From Deltaproteobacteria bacterium (GTDB lineage: Bacteria > Desulfobacterota > Binatia > UTPRO1): a stretch of 64,000 nt of DNA. Under the pieces are notes generated by a model. The model was not told the DNA's origin. It searched no databases and saw only the letters and a program-made list of their open reading frames with translations. The stretch covers positions 39,697 to 103,696 of the forward strand of contig JACQEO010000033.1 of assembly GCA_016200545.1 (NCBI GenBank). The letters are read 5' to 3'. Shown piece by piece: positions 32,641 to 41,388 of this stretch; the first letter of the stretch is position 1; every line of letters begins with the position of its first letter. The translations under genes and the position numbers were made by a program.

Positions 32641-34620
32641 ATGGAGCCCAAGATCGTTCTCGACCGAAACCTATTGATCCCAATGCGTGACGGGGCTTGC
32701 CTCGCGGCGGATTGCTACCACCCCGCGGGCGACGGACCGTGGCCGGCGATCGTCAGCGCCTATCCGTACCACAAGGACGGCATGATCGGGGTCTCGTTCA
32801 CCGCGGCGCTCAAGCGCTTCGCCCGCCGCGGATACGCGGCGCTGCTCGTCGACTGCCGTGGCACCGGCGGCTCCGACGGCGCCAGCAACGACGCCCTCGA
32901 GTCGGTCGCAAACCTCGATCTCTTCGATCTCGTCGAGTGGATCGGCACTCGACCCTGGTGCAGCGGCAAGGTGGGCATGTGGGGAATTTCGTACGGCGGC
33001 ATCACGGCGCTGAAGGTCGCGAGCCTCCATCCTCCCCACCTCGCCGCGATCGCGCCGATCTACGGCGTCACCGACTTCCAGCGTACCTGGCTCATGCCGG
33101 GAGGACGGCCGAACCTGCTCGGGAGCATGGGTGCCTGGATGAGCTTCATGCAGGCGATGAACGTCGCACCACCGCTCTTCCGCGATCCCGAGGGGCGCTG
33201 GCGCACTTTGTGGGAAGCGCGACTGGCCGCGCACGCGCCGTATCTTCTCGACGGCCTCGACCACCTCGACCCGCGCGATCCATACTGGCGGCGCGGTGCG
33301 ATCGACGCCGGCACCATCACGACGCCGACCTTGGTGATCGCCGGCTGGCGCGACATCTTCCTCGACGACTGCATCGAGCAGTTCCGCGCGATCACCGGCC
33401 CGAAGCAGTTGCTCGTCGGCCCGTGGGTCCACATGCTGCCCAACCTCTCCGTCGTCGAGGCCCTCGACCACGAGCACGAGATCCTGCGCTGGTTCGACCG
33501 CTGGCTGTGCGGTGCAGCGCCGGCGGTGCGCGACGAGCCGGCGGCGCGCGTCTACGTCCAAGGCGAGGGTGGCGGCTGGCGCTTCGACACGGACTTCCCG
33601 CCGCTCGGCCGGACGCGCCGGTTCTTCCTCGCGAGCGAGCACGGCCTGGGCGACACGGTGCCCGAGCCCGGCACCGATCGCTACGCCGCGATCCACGCGG
33701 TCGGTGTGACCGCCGGGCTCTCGAGCCCGCTGCCGATGGGGCTCGACTATCCGCAAGATCAACGTCGCGATGACGCGCTCGCGCTCGGGTACACGAGCGC
33801 GCCGCTCACGTCGGCGTTGGAGATCGCGGGCCGACCGGTCGTCCGTCTTGCGCTCACGTGCTCGTGGAACGACCCGACGTTGGTCGTGAAGCTCTGCGAC
33901 GTCGCGCCCGACGGCGCGTCGGCGTTGGTGAGCACGGGTTGGCTCGCGCTCCGTGCGCTCGTCGATCCGGCGCTCGCCGTGTGGGGCAAGGCGGGCGCCG
34001 AGGCACGTGGCGCGACGGAGCCTGCAGAGACGGAGCTCGCCGGACGCGCATTCGAGGTCGACATCCCCCTCTGGCACACCGCGTATCGCTTCGCCGCGGG
34101 TCACCGCGTTCGGCTGTCGATCGCCTGCGGCGATTTTCCGCGTCTCTGGCCCGGAGAGGGCACGGGCTCGATCGAGGTGCGACGCGAGCGCTCGGAGCTG
34201 CGGCTGCCGGAGGTCGACCCGCGCCGCCCGCCGCACGAGGTCCCGCGCTTCGAGCCTCCGGATCTGATGGCGCTTCTCAGCGAGGGGCCGATGGTATTTG
34301 TGCCGAGTTGGCGCATCGAGACCGACGTCGTCCATGGGACGATCGCGACCCGCGCCGGCCTCGAGATGAAGTTCACGACGCCAACGGGTGCGTTCCTCGA
34401 GAGCCGGCACGAGTACGTCGCGCGCGTCGGCACCGGCGAGCGCGCCGAGCCCACGCTCGGCGCGGAATTCGCCCTCGACGTCCTTCACGACGGCGACGTC
34501 ATCCGCGTGCGTACGACCGAACAGATGACCGCGCACGCGATCGAGCTGCGCTCGGTGCTGACGGTGAACGACGAGGAGCGCTATCGCGGGGAGTGGCGGC
34601 GGACGTGGCGGGCTCCCTGA
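32641..34620 (+). CDS. CocE/NonD-family alpha/beta hydrolase (X-Pro dipeptidyl-peptidase fold)
   Basis: 659 residues. Alpha/beta hydrolase domain with nucleophile GMWGISYGGIT, an Asp in GWRDIFLDD and a His in VGPWVHMLP. A C-terminal jelly-roll PepX_C-type domain follows from about 380 (LYDVAPDGAS-like strands, HRVRLSIACGDFP). Family members hydrolyse cocaine esters, glutaryl-cephalosporins or X-Pro peptides; the substrate here is unknown. The start is ATG 32641; the frame extends 57 bp upstream. No signal peptide, so cytoplasmic. Confidence 0.9.
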   Translation: MEPKIVLDRNLLIPMRDGACLAADCYHPAGDGPWPAIVSAYPYHKDGMIGVSFTAALKRFARRGYAALLVDCRGTGGSDGASNDALESVANLDLFDLVEWIGTRPWCSGKVGMWGISYGGITALKVASLHPPHLAAIAPIYGVTDFQRTWLMPGGRPNLLGSMGAWMSFMQAMNVAPPLFRDPEGRWRTLWEARLAAHAPYLLDGLDHLDPRDPYWRRGAIDAGTITTPTLVIAGWRDIFLDDCIEQFRAITGPKQLLVGPWVHMLPNLSVVEALDHEHEILRWFDRWLCGAAPAVRDEPAARVYVQGEGGGWRFDTDFPPLGRTRRFFLASEHGLGDTVPEPGTDRYAAIHAVGVTAGLSSPLPMGLDYPQDQRRDDALALGYTSAPLTSALEIAGRPVVRLALTCSWNDPTLVVKLCDVAPDGASALVSTGWLALRALVDPALAVWGKAGAEARGATEPAETELAGRAFEVDIPLWHTAYRFAAGHRVRLSIACGDFPRLWPGEGTGSIEVRRERSELRLPEVDPRRPPHEVPRFEPPDLMALLSEGPMVFVPSWRIETDVVHGTIATRAGLEMKFTTPTGAFLESRHEYVARVGTGERAEPTLGAEFALDVLHDGDVIRVRTTEQMTAHAIELRSVLTVNDEERYRGEWRRTWRAP

Positions 34621-34675
34621 GCACGCGACACGTTCAGACGGTCCGGTATCTCGTTGCACATGCGTGGAGCAAGGC

Positions 34676-35914
34676 GTGAGCGACGCGGACGCTGCTGCGC
34701 GGCGCGCGGAAGCGCCGCTGCACACGCGACGCTCGGCGCTCGCGATCGGTGTCGCGCTCACCCTCGCGGCGCAGTGGATCGTCCTGCGGCTCCTGCACGT
34801 CGAGCTCGCACCGCACTACGAGGCGCTGCTCGCCGGCACCGGCATCTTCGGCGCGGCATTCCTCCTCTCCTGGGGCGCCGAGGTCGCGCAACTCGACATC
34901 CCCCAGGCGCTGGCGCTGGCCTTCTTGGCGCTCGTCGCCGTCCTCCCCGAGTACACGGTGGACATCTACTTTGCGTGGCGCGCCGGGCAGGATCCGGTCT
35001 ATACGGCGTTCGCCACCGCCAACATGACGGGCTCCAACCGGCTGTTGATCGGCGTCGGGTGGCCGGCCGTCGTCGTCACGGTGTGGATGACGACGCGACG
35101 GCGCGCGATCGCGATCGCGTCGGACCACGGCATCGAGCTCTTCTACCTCCTGCTCGCGACCGTCTACTCGCTCGTCTTGCCATTCAAGGCGACGCTCTCG
35201 CTATGGGACGCCGCAGCCCTGCTCACCATCTTCGGCTTCTACGCGGCTGCCGCCGCTCGCGCCCACGTCGTCGAGCCCGAGCTCGAGGGCGTCTCGGCGG
35301 TCATAGCCGGCTTCGGCGTCGGGGGACGGCGAATCACGACGATCGCGCTCTTCGTCGTCGCCGGCCTCACGATCTTGATGGCGGCCGAGCCGTTCGCGGA
35401 GGGTTTGCTCGCAAGCGGCCGCCGCTTCGGGATCGAAGAGTTCCTCTTGGTGCAGTGGCTGGCGCCGCTCGCCTCGGAGTCGCCGGAGTTCATCATCGCG
35501 GTTCTCTTCGCGATCCGCGGCAACGCCGGTGCCGCGATGGGCACCTTGATCTCGTCGAAGGTGAACCAGTGGACGTTGCTGATCGGCATGTTGCCGCTCG
35601 CCTACGGGACGTCGTCGGGAAGTCTCGCAAATCCGATGCACCTCGACCCGCGGCAGGTTGAGGAGATCCTCCTCACCACCGCGCAGTCCTTGTTTGCGGT
35701 GGTGATCCTCGCCGACTTCAGCTTCTCGCTGCTCGAGGGCGTAGTGCTCTTCGTGCTCTTCGGCACGCAGATGGTCTCGACCAGTCCGGAGTTCCGCTAC
35801 TACTACAGCTTTCTCTATCTCGTCCTCGCGATTGCATTCGTGGTCATGCGCCCACAGCTGCGGCAGTCCTTATGGCTGCTACTGCGCGGGACGCAGGTGC
35901 GGCGCGGCACCTGA
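34676..35914 (+). CDS. Sodium/calcium exchanger-family membrane protein
   Basis: 412 residues with about ten transmembrane helices. The two inverted alpha repeats of the CaCA superfamily are visible: first VAVLPEYTVDIYFAW and TANMTGSNRLLIGVG, second SESPEFIIAVLFAIRGNAG then TLISSKVNQWTLLIG. The acidic residue in PE of each repeat is the ion ligand. GTG 34676 is favoured because GGAG lies 6 bp before it; GTG 34664 would include that site. Which cation is exchanged is not determined. Confidence 0.85.
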   Translation: MSDADAAARRAEAPLHTRRSALAIGVALTLAAQWIVLRLLHVELAPHYEALLAGTGIFGAAFLLSWGAEVAQLDIPQALALAFLALVAVLPEYTVDIYFAWRAGQDPVYTAFATANMTGSNRLLIGVGWPAVVVTVWMTTRRRAIAIASDHGIELFYLLLATVYSLVLPFKATLSLWDAAALLTIFGFYAAAAARAHVVEPELEGVSAVIAGFGVGGRRITTIALFVVAGLTILMAAEPFAEGLLASGRRFGIEEFLLVQWLAPLASESPEFIIAVLFAIRGNAGAAMGTLISSKVNQWTLLIGMLPLAYGTSSGSLANPMHLDPRQVEEILLTTAQSLFAVVILADFSFSLLEGVVLFVLFGTQMVSTSPEFRYYYSFLYLVLAIAFVVMRPQLRQSLWLLLRGTQVRRGT

Positions 35915-35921
35915 TCTCCAA

Positions 35922-36403
35922 TCAGACGACGGCGCACGGCGTTCCCGACATGCGCCACGGAATGCGAGATGGCGGCGCACCCCGACCTCGGGGTGTGCGA
36001 GCTCGACGAAGAAGCCGCGGGCACGGAGGCGGGGATCGTTGAACAGGTCGCGGTTCGTCATCGCGGGAAGGCTGCGAGGCCGGCGCCTTGGAGAAGCGCC
36101 GTCGCGTCCACGGCGTCGCATGCGGGCCGCTCAAATCGAAGGGAGCGATCGCGGTCGTGACCAGCACCGGATGACGCGCGTGCAGTTCGGGCCAGGTGAG
36201 CCCCCACCCCTCGAGACGACGCGACGGGAGGTCGGAGATCACGACGTCGCAGGCGTCGAGTAATCGCTCGATTGCGTCGCGATCGGCGGGTGCACGCTCG
36301 AGATCGAGGACGCCGCCGCTGCGCTCGGGATGGGCGCGGCTGCCGGGAAACGGCCCGCGCTCCCGCGCCTAGTCGCCGCCGGGCGGCTCGACCCGGCGGC
36401 AGC
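35922..36403 (-). pseudogene. Class III CoA-transferase (CaiB/Frc) remnant
   Basis: Read on the minus strand from about 36400, family residues appear as RVEPPGGD, an in-frame TAG, then ARERGPFPGSRAHPERSGG and VVISDLPSRRLEGWG, LTWPELHARHPVLVTTAIAP. The reading then jumps from the N-terminal third to a C-terminal piece (DATALLQGAGLAAFP), shifts frame to MTNRDLFNDPRLRARGFFVELAHPEVG, and shifts again to IPWRMSGTPCAVV before the stop. So it has lost its start, carries a nonsense codon, two frameshifts and an internal deletion of perhaps 200 residues. A complete paralogue is at 11819. Confidence 0.85.
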
Positions 36404-36405
36404 CG

Positions 36406-36654
36406 TCACGACGGCGCGATGAGCTCGAGCAGGCGTTTGGGGTCGGCAGGCTCCTCGCAGTCGCCGAGGGCGATCAGGATGTCGGTGTGCGAGCGCTCGG
36501 CGGCGTCCCACTCACGAAGGACGTGCCAATCGCCGCCGGGGGTGCGCTCGAAGAGGTGCACCTTCTGGCCCTCGGTCAGACCGACGGCCGCGCGTCCACT
36601 CGGCGTCATGCAGAAGAGAATGTAGCCTGCCTTCTTGCTGGTGACGAAATACAT
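36406..36654 (-). CDS. Small hypothetical protein
   Basis: 82 residues, soluble, no signal peptide or membrane helix: MYFVTSKKAGYILFCMTPSG then VGLTEGQKVHLFERTPGG and a C-terminal helix. No family recognised. It sits immediately upstream of the CoA-transferase remnant on the same strand, where that gene's lost 5' end would have been. Ribosome site weak. Confidence 0.55.
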   Translation of the reverse strand: MYFVTSKKAGYILFCMTPSGRAAVGLTEGQKVHLFERTPGGDWHVLREWDAAERSHTDILIALGDCEEPADPKRLLELIAPS

Positions 36655-36702
36655 CGGGAGTTCCGGCTAAAGGATAGGGTGCGATCAGTCAAGGCGATGC
36701 GG

Positions 36703-37392
36703 TCAGTACTCGGCGCAGACGCCGAGGGTGCCAAAGCGGACGGCGCGCGAGTAGCCGAGGACGCGCAACCCGTCCGACGAGAGCTCGCCGGCGGTTACGT
36801 ACCCGCCGTCGGCGGTCGGCGTATCCGACCAATCCCACGTGTGCTCGAGCAGACGCGCGCCGCGCGCGCGTGCGAAGAGAATCGTGTCGTAGACGATGGC
36901 GATGCCGCTCCGCCGCCGCAGCGCTCCCGCGAGGCCGAGGTTCGCCGCGTAGCGGGCGAGCGCTTCGTCCTGGAGCGCGTAGCTGAGATTGCGTGTCTCG
37001 GGCACGGGCGCGCGATGTACGAGGCGCCACTCGAGACGGCAGGTGTCGCGGCCGGCGAACGGTTCCTGATCAAGGGTCCATTCGTCCTTGAGCAGATAGC
37101 CGACTCCCTTCAGGAGTTTCGCCTGGATCGCGCCCGGAAATCGCTCCAGCAATCGCAGGACCGTAAGTGGCATGTCGCCGTCGGTGGGTGTGCGGAAGAC
37201 GAGCAGATGGTCGCGCTCGCGGGCGGCGCGCAAGGTCGCAGCGTCGTACGGGACCTGGTCGCGCAGCGCCGGGTCGGCGGCGGTGAGGCGCTCCGGGTCG
37301 GTGGCGAGCACGCGCGCAACGTCCTCGGGTCCGAGGAGGTCGTCGCCGAAGAGGGCTCGCGCGTCGGCGATCGGGGTGGTGTGCACGGCCAT
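36703..37392 (-). CDS. Hypothetical protein downstream of moaA
   Basis: 229 residues, soluble. Features: an N-terminal acidic-helical part (GDDLLGPEDVARVLATDPE), a central region (AKLLKGVGYLLKDEWTLDQEPFAG) and a C-terminal sheet-like part (GIAIVYDTILFARARGARLL). No domain recognised. The ATG at 37392 follows AAGGAGG, 10 bp after the moaA stop, so it should be co-translated with moaA. The frame extends upstream into moaA, but only as a shadow. A molybdenum-cofactor link is guilt by association only. Confidence 0.7.
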   Translation of the reverse strand: MAVHTTPIADARALFGDDLLGPEDVARVLATDPERLTAADPALRDQVPYDAATLRAARERDHLLVFRTPTDGDMPLTVLRLLERFPGAIQAKLLKGVGYLLKDEWTLDQEPFAGRDTCRLEWRLVHRAPVPETRNLSYALQDEALARYAANLGLAGALRRRSGIAIVYDTILFARARGARLLEHTWDWSDTPTADGGYVTAGELSSDGLRVLGYSRAVRFGTLGVCAEY

Positions 37393-37402
37393 CGCGCCTC
37401 CT

Positions 37403-38389
37403 TCAGCCTCCCAGTTGGAACATCTCGCGGTGCTCGATCGTGTGCCCGGCGGACAGGCGATGCCCGACCGGCTTCGCCAACACCGCCGCGAGGAGGACCT
37501 CGGCGACCGCCGCCTCGCCGCCGCGACGCAGCGCCGCGCGTACATCGAGCTCGTCGTCGTTCAACAGGCAGAGATGAAACCTGCCGTCGGCGGTGAGACG
37601 CATGCGGTTACACGTCCCGCAGTAGGGTTCACTCACCGGACTGATGAATCCAATCGTGCCGCGACCGTCGGCGAGACGATAGTTTCGCGCTTCGTCGGCG
37701 GCGTCGACGATCGGGAGCGCGGCGAGCGGCCCGAGCGCGGTCTCGATGTGCGCGCGCGTCTCGGCGCTCGGTACGTACTTCTGTCGCGACACCTCCGCTG
37801 GCTCGCCGACGCCGAGCGGCATCAGCTCGATGAAGCGCACGTGCCAATCACGGGCGCGGGTGAGCGCCGCGAGCGCGACGACGTCGGCGTCGTTATAGCC
37901 ACGCACCACGACCGCGTTGAGCTTGATCGGTGTCAGGCCGGCCTCCTCGGCCGCGAGGATGCCCGCCCAGATCTCCGCGAACGAGCCGAGTCGCATGACG
38001 CGCGCGAGCCGTTCGGGATCGAGGGTGTCGCAGTGCACGTTCACGCGTCGCAAGCCGGCGGCGACGAGTGCGGGCGCGAGACGCGGCAGCAGGATGCCGT
38101 TGGTGGTGAGTGCGAGGTCGGCGAGGGCCGGAATCCGCGCGATACGCTCGACGATCTCGATCAGATCCGCGCGCAAGGTCGGCTCGCCGCCGGTGAGTCG
38201 GATGCGACGAAACCCGACCGCCACTGCAGCGCGCGCCACTATCTCAATCTCGTTTGCGGCGAGGAGGTCGGCGCTCGGAAGAAACGTCGCCCCAGTGAGC
38301 GGCATGCAATAGACGCAGCGCAGATTGCAATGATCGATCAGCGAGATGCGTAAGTAGTCGATCTCCCGACCGAAGCGATCGCGCGGCAT
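37403..38389 (-). CDS. moaA: GTP 3',8-cyclase (molybdenum cofactor)
   Basis: 328 residues. Radical SAM cluster C21-x3-C25-x2-C28 (CNLRCVYC), RLTGGEPTLR, and the second, C-terminal cluster in EPYCGTCNRMRLTADG and the following HLC. The protein ends in GG, as required in MoaA. It makes (8S)-3',8-cyclo-7,8-dihydro-GTP from GTP, the first step of molybdopterin synthesis. No other moa/mog gene is in the window. Full length and intact. Confidence 0.97.
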   Translation of the reverse strand: MPRDRFGREIDYLRISLIDHCNLRCVYCMPLTGATFLPSADLLAANEIEIVARAAVAVGFRRIRLTGGEPTLRADLIEIVERIARIPALADLALTTNGILLPRLAPALVAAGLRRVNVHCDTLDPERLARVMRLGSFAEIWAGILAAEEAGLTPIKLNAVVVRGYNDADVVALAALTRARDWHVRFIELMPLGVGEPAEVSRQKYVPSAETRAHIETALGPLAALPIVDAADEARNYRLADGRGTIGFISPVSEPYCGTCNRMRLTADGRFHLCLLNDDELDVRAALRRGGEAAVAEVLLAAVLAKPVGHRLSAGHTIEHREMFQLGG

Positions 38390-38441
38390 GAGGGATTGTT
38401 TCGTCGGCCCCTCGCCCTGTCAAGGCGAAGCGCGGCGCGCG

Positions 38442-39446
38442 TCAGAGCCGACGTTCCTCGATCTCGGTGACGATCCCGTCGAGCGCCTGGCGGAACGCCG
38501 AGTAGGGCAGCGTGGCGAGGAGCTCCCGTGCCCGCAGGGTGTAGTCTTCAGCGAACCGACGAACGGTCGGCAGCACGTCGAGCGCGCGCACACGCTCGAG
38601 GGCGCCGCGGATCGCCGCGTCGTCGGGTTCAGGCATGAGGAACACGCGCCGCACCTCGGCGTCCTGCGATAGCGCGAGCACGAGCGGCAAGGACGGGTTG
38701 CCGTCGCGCAGGTCGATCCCGACCGGCTTCCCCGTGAGGTCCTCGTCGCCGTCGACGTCGAGCAGATCGTCGATGATCTGAAACGCCATGCCGATGTTGA
38801 AGCCGCATGCCCACATCGCCTCGGCGCTCTCCTCACCAACGCCGGCGAGATGCGCCGCCACACGCGCGCCTTGCGAGAACAGCGAGGCCGTCTTGCGTGC
38901 GATGATTTCAAGATAGTCGTCGACGGTGACCGCCGGGTTGCGGCGGAAGCGGCCCTGCATGATTTCACCTTCGGTGAGGCTGACGCAGGCGTCGGCCGCC
39001 CAACGGACGATGCGCTCCTCGAAACGCCCGCACAGCTCGAAGGCCTTGCTGAAGAGGAAATCGCCGGTGACCAGGGTGTTCGCCAGGCCGTAATGACTGA
39101 AGGCCGACGCGCGACCGCGCCGTGTCTTGCCGCCGTCGATGATGTCGTCGTGCAGCAGCGTCGCCGAGTGAATGAGCTCGAGCGCGACCGCGACGTCGAT
39201 CATGTCGACGACGTCGTCACCGCCGCACGCCTTGAACACCAAGAGGGCGACTGCCGGCCGGACGCGTTTGCCGCCGCCGCTGATCAAGTGGACGGAGATC
39301 TCGGAGAGCAGCGGCTCACGCGAGACGAGGAGCTCGGTGAGCTTCTCCTCGACGTGGACGAGATCGGCGGCGATGAGGCCGAGCGCCGCGGCGCCATTGG
39401 AGCGGATCAGGGTGCTGCGCTCGCGCGAGTCATGGGATTCGCTCAC
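38442..39446 (-). CDS. ispB: Trans-polyprenyl diphosphate synthase (IspB/octaprenyl type)
   Basis: 334 residues. First aspartate-rich motif LLHDDIIDGGKTRRG, second FQIIDDLLDVDGD, plus GGGKRVRPAV and GDFLFSKAF. It builds a long all-trans prenyl chain, probably the quinone side chain. GTG 39446 is preceded by AAAGGAT 9 bp away; an extension to 39509 has no homology. Chain length cannot be read reliably. moaA follows 52 bp downstream on the same strand. Confidence 0.93.
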   Translation of the reverse strand: MSESHDSRERSTLIRSNGAAALGLIAADLVHVEEKLTELLVSREPLLSEISVHLISGGGKRVRPAVALLVFKACGGDDVVDMIDVAVALELIHSATLLHDDIIDGGKTRRGRASAFSHYGLANTLVTGDFLFSKAFELCGRFEERIVRWAADACVSLTEGEIMQGRFRRNPAVTVDDYLEIIARKTASLFSQGARVAAHLAGVGEESAEAMWACGFNIGMAFQIIDDLLDVDGDEDLTGKPVGIDLRDGNPSLPLVLALSQDAEVRRVFLMPEPDDAAIRGALERVRALDVLPTVRRFAEDYTLRARELLATLPYSAFRQALDGIVTEIEERRL

Positions 39447-39619
39447 TCCCGTATCCTTTTTCGAGGCGCGGACGGCGACGCTGGGTCGCCGCCACCTAAT
39501 GGCAATCATTTCGGATTGTCAAGGTGACGGAGCCCCCGCGCGCGAATGGGCGTCGCGCCGGCGCGATGCCGTCGGCGGTGCCGTCAGATGTGGTCCCGTC
39601 GATCGGGTTGAACGTCGCG

Positions 39620-39641
39620 GTAACGCGCAGCGTGGCGTTAC
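39620..39641. promoter_or_regulatory. Inverted repeat upstream of mrp
   Basis: GTAACGC (39620-39626) and GCGTTAC (39635-39641) form a perfect 7-bp inverted repeat with an 8-bp spacer, in the 251-bp divergent gap between the prenyl synthase and mrp genes, 57 bp before the mrp start. It could be an operator for either gene. Confidence 0.4.
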
Positions 39642-39697
39642 GCGGCGCGTGCGTTGCCTTTGCCGCCGGTGGCGATTAGGGTGAACAGACTTCGGGT

Positions 39698-40780
39698 ATG
39701 CTCGTGGCGACGATTGACGACATCCGCGCGCGGCTCGCGCAAGTCCGCTACCCGGGATACCAGCGCGACATCGTCGCGCTCGGCGCGGTCCGCGACGTCG
39801 AGGTCGTGGGCGGCCGGGCGCGGGTAACGGTGACGCCGGGGACGGCGAAACCTGAGGTGGTGGCGGCTCTACGCACCGCCGTCGAGTCGGCGGTGCGGTC
39901 GGTTCCGGGCGTCGAGGTCGTCGAGGTCGTCGTCGGTACCGCCGAGCACGGGCAGGCCGCCGCCGCGAGCCCGTTCGACGAGCGCGCGCCGTTGCCGGGT
40001 GTGGCCCGCATCCTCGCGGTCGCGAGCGGCAAAGGCGGCGTCGGTAAGTCGACGGTGGCCGTGAACCTGGCGCTCGCGCTGCACGCGAGCGGGCGCCGCG
40101 TCGGCCTTCTCGATGCCGACATCTACGGCCCGAGCGTGCCGTTCATGATGGGGGTTCCCGATGCGCGCCCGCGGATGACCGAGGGGCACAAGATCTTTCC
40201 CGTCGAGCGCCACGGGCTGGCGCTCATCTCCATGGGATTCTTCCTCGACGACAAGTCCCCGGTGATCTGGCGCGGACCGATGGTCATGAGCATCGTGCGG
40301 CAGTTTCTGAAGGACGTGATCTGGGGAACGCTCGACGTTCTCGTCATCGATCTGCCACCCGGCACCGGCGACGCGCAGCTCACGTTGGTGCAGCAGGTGC
40401 CCGTGACCGGAGGCGTGATCGTCACGACACCGCAGGACGTGGCGCTCCAAGACGTGCAGCGCGGCATCGCAATGTTCCAGACCGTGAATGCACCGATACT
40501 CGGGATCGTCGAGAACATGAGCTACTACGAGTGTCCGAGCTGCGCCACGCGCGAGGACGTGTTCGGACGTGAGGGCGGACGCCGCGAGGCCGCGGCGCTC
40601 GGAGTCGAGTTCCTCGGCGAGATTCCGCTCGTTGCGGAGATCCGCGCCAGCATGGACCGTGGCGCGCCGGTGATGCTCGCGGACCCTACGAGCCCGGCGG
40701 CCGCCGCCTTTGCGGCGATCGCCGTGAAGGTCATGTCGGCGCTCGAACGCAGCGATCAGGGGGCCACGGCGGTGTCATGA
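39698..40780 (+). CDS. mrp: Mrp/NBP35-type iron-sulfur carrier ATPase
   Basis: 360 residues. N-terminal MIP18/DUF59 domain (about 1-85), then a ParA-like ATPase: deviant Walker A GKGGVGKST, LLDADIYGPSVP, Walker B VLVIDLPPGTGD, and the C-x2-C of YECPSCAT, which bridges an Fe-S cluster between subunits. It carries [4Fe-4S] clusters to target proteins. A ferredoxin gene follows, a fitting neighbour. Confidence 0.95.
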   Translation: MLVATIDDIRARLAQVRYPGYQRDIVALGAVRDVEVVGGRARVTVTPGTAKPEVVAALRTAVESAVRSVPGVEVVEVVVGTAEHGQAAAASPFDERAPLPGVARILAVASGKGGVGKSTVAVNLALALHASGRRVGLLDADIYGPSVPFMMGVPDARPRMTEGHKIFPVERHGLALISMGFFLDDKSPVIWRGPMVMSIVRQFLKDVIWGTLDVLVIDLPPGTGDAQLTLVQQVPVTGGVIVTTPQDVALQDVQRGIAMFQTVNAPILGIVENMSYYECPSCATREDVFGREGGRREAAALGVEFLGEIPLVAEIRASMDRGAPVMLADPTSPAAAAFAAIAVKVMSALERSDQGATAVS

Positions 40781-40785
40781 GTGAG

Positions 40786-40803
40786 GTACGGTCTTTACCG
40801 TAC
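40786..40803. promoter_or_regulatory. Perfect inverted repeat between mrp and ferredoxin
   Basis: GTACGGT (40786-40792), CTTT, ACCGTAC (40797-40803), starting 5 bp after the mrp stop. It may be a small hairpin/terminator after mrp (no T-run) or an operator for the ferredoxin gene 48 bp downstream. An outer GTGAG/CTCAC pair (40781-40785, 40808-40812) flanks it. Confidence 0.5.
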
Positions 40804-40850
40804 TGATCTCACATGTTAGCCGTGGACGCTCCACCGAAGGAGACCCTGGC

Positions 40851-41186
40851 ATGTCCACGATGATCACCGAGGAGTGTATCAACTGCGGCGCGTGCGAGCC
40901 GGAATGCCCGAACACCGCCATCTACGAGGGTGGAGCCGAGTGGGACAACGAGGGACAGCGGCATCCGGCAATCGCGGCGGACATTTATTACATCGTGCCG
41001 GAGAAATGTACGGAGTGCGTCGGCTTCTTCGATCAGGAACAGTGTGCGGCGGTGTGTCCCGTCGATTGCTGCGTGCCCAATCCCGATGATCCTGAATCCG
41101 AGGAGCAACTGATCGTGAAAGCGCAGCGGATTCATCCTGACCGCGCGTTCGAGCCGGGGTTCCCGTCGCGTTTCCGCAAGAAATAA
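40851..41186 (+). CDS. 2[4Fe-4S] ferredoxin (YfhL/Alvin type)
   Basis: 111 residues. First cluster [20 protein letters not shown] (C-x2-C-x2-C-x3-C-P). Second cluster [20 protein letters not shown] (C-x2-C-x8-C-x3-C-P); the long x8 insertion and C-terminal extension mark the low-potential YfhL/Allochromatium vinosum group. A cytoplasmic electron carrier. Its neighbour is the Fe-S carrier mrp. Confidence 0.95.
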   Translation: MSTMITEECINCGACEPECPNTAIYEGGAEWDNEGQRHPAIAADIYYIVPEKCTECVGFFDQEQCAAVCPVDCCVPNPDDPESEEQLIVKAQRIHPDRAFEPGFPSRFRKK

Positions 41187-41388
41187 CCTGCGCGGTTGCT
41201 CGAAACGCGCGGTTGGTGCACGTACCACCGAGTCGGTCGAGGAACTCAGACGGGCGATGTCCCTTTACAACATGGGGACGGTCCGTTATGACGCGCCTGA
41301 TTTTTGAGCGATTTTCGGGTCGCTGGTTGCGCGCCGGACATTGCGGCATATTGCCCCGTCTGAGCGCGCGGTGGCAGGGGAAGAGGCT

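Noticed and set aside
32671..34761. 696-codon minus-strand frame opposite the CocE-type hydrolase
   Set aside because: A codon-bias shadow of a GC-rich gene; the + strand frame has the nucleophile motif and domain pattern.
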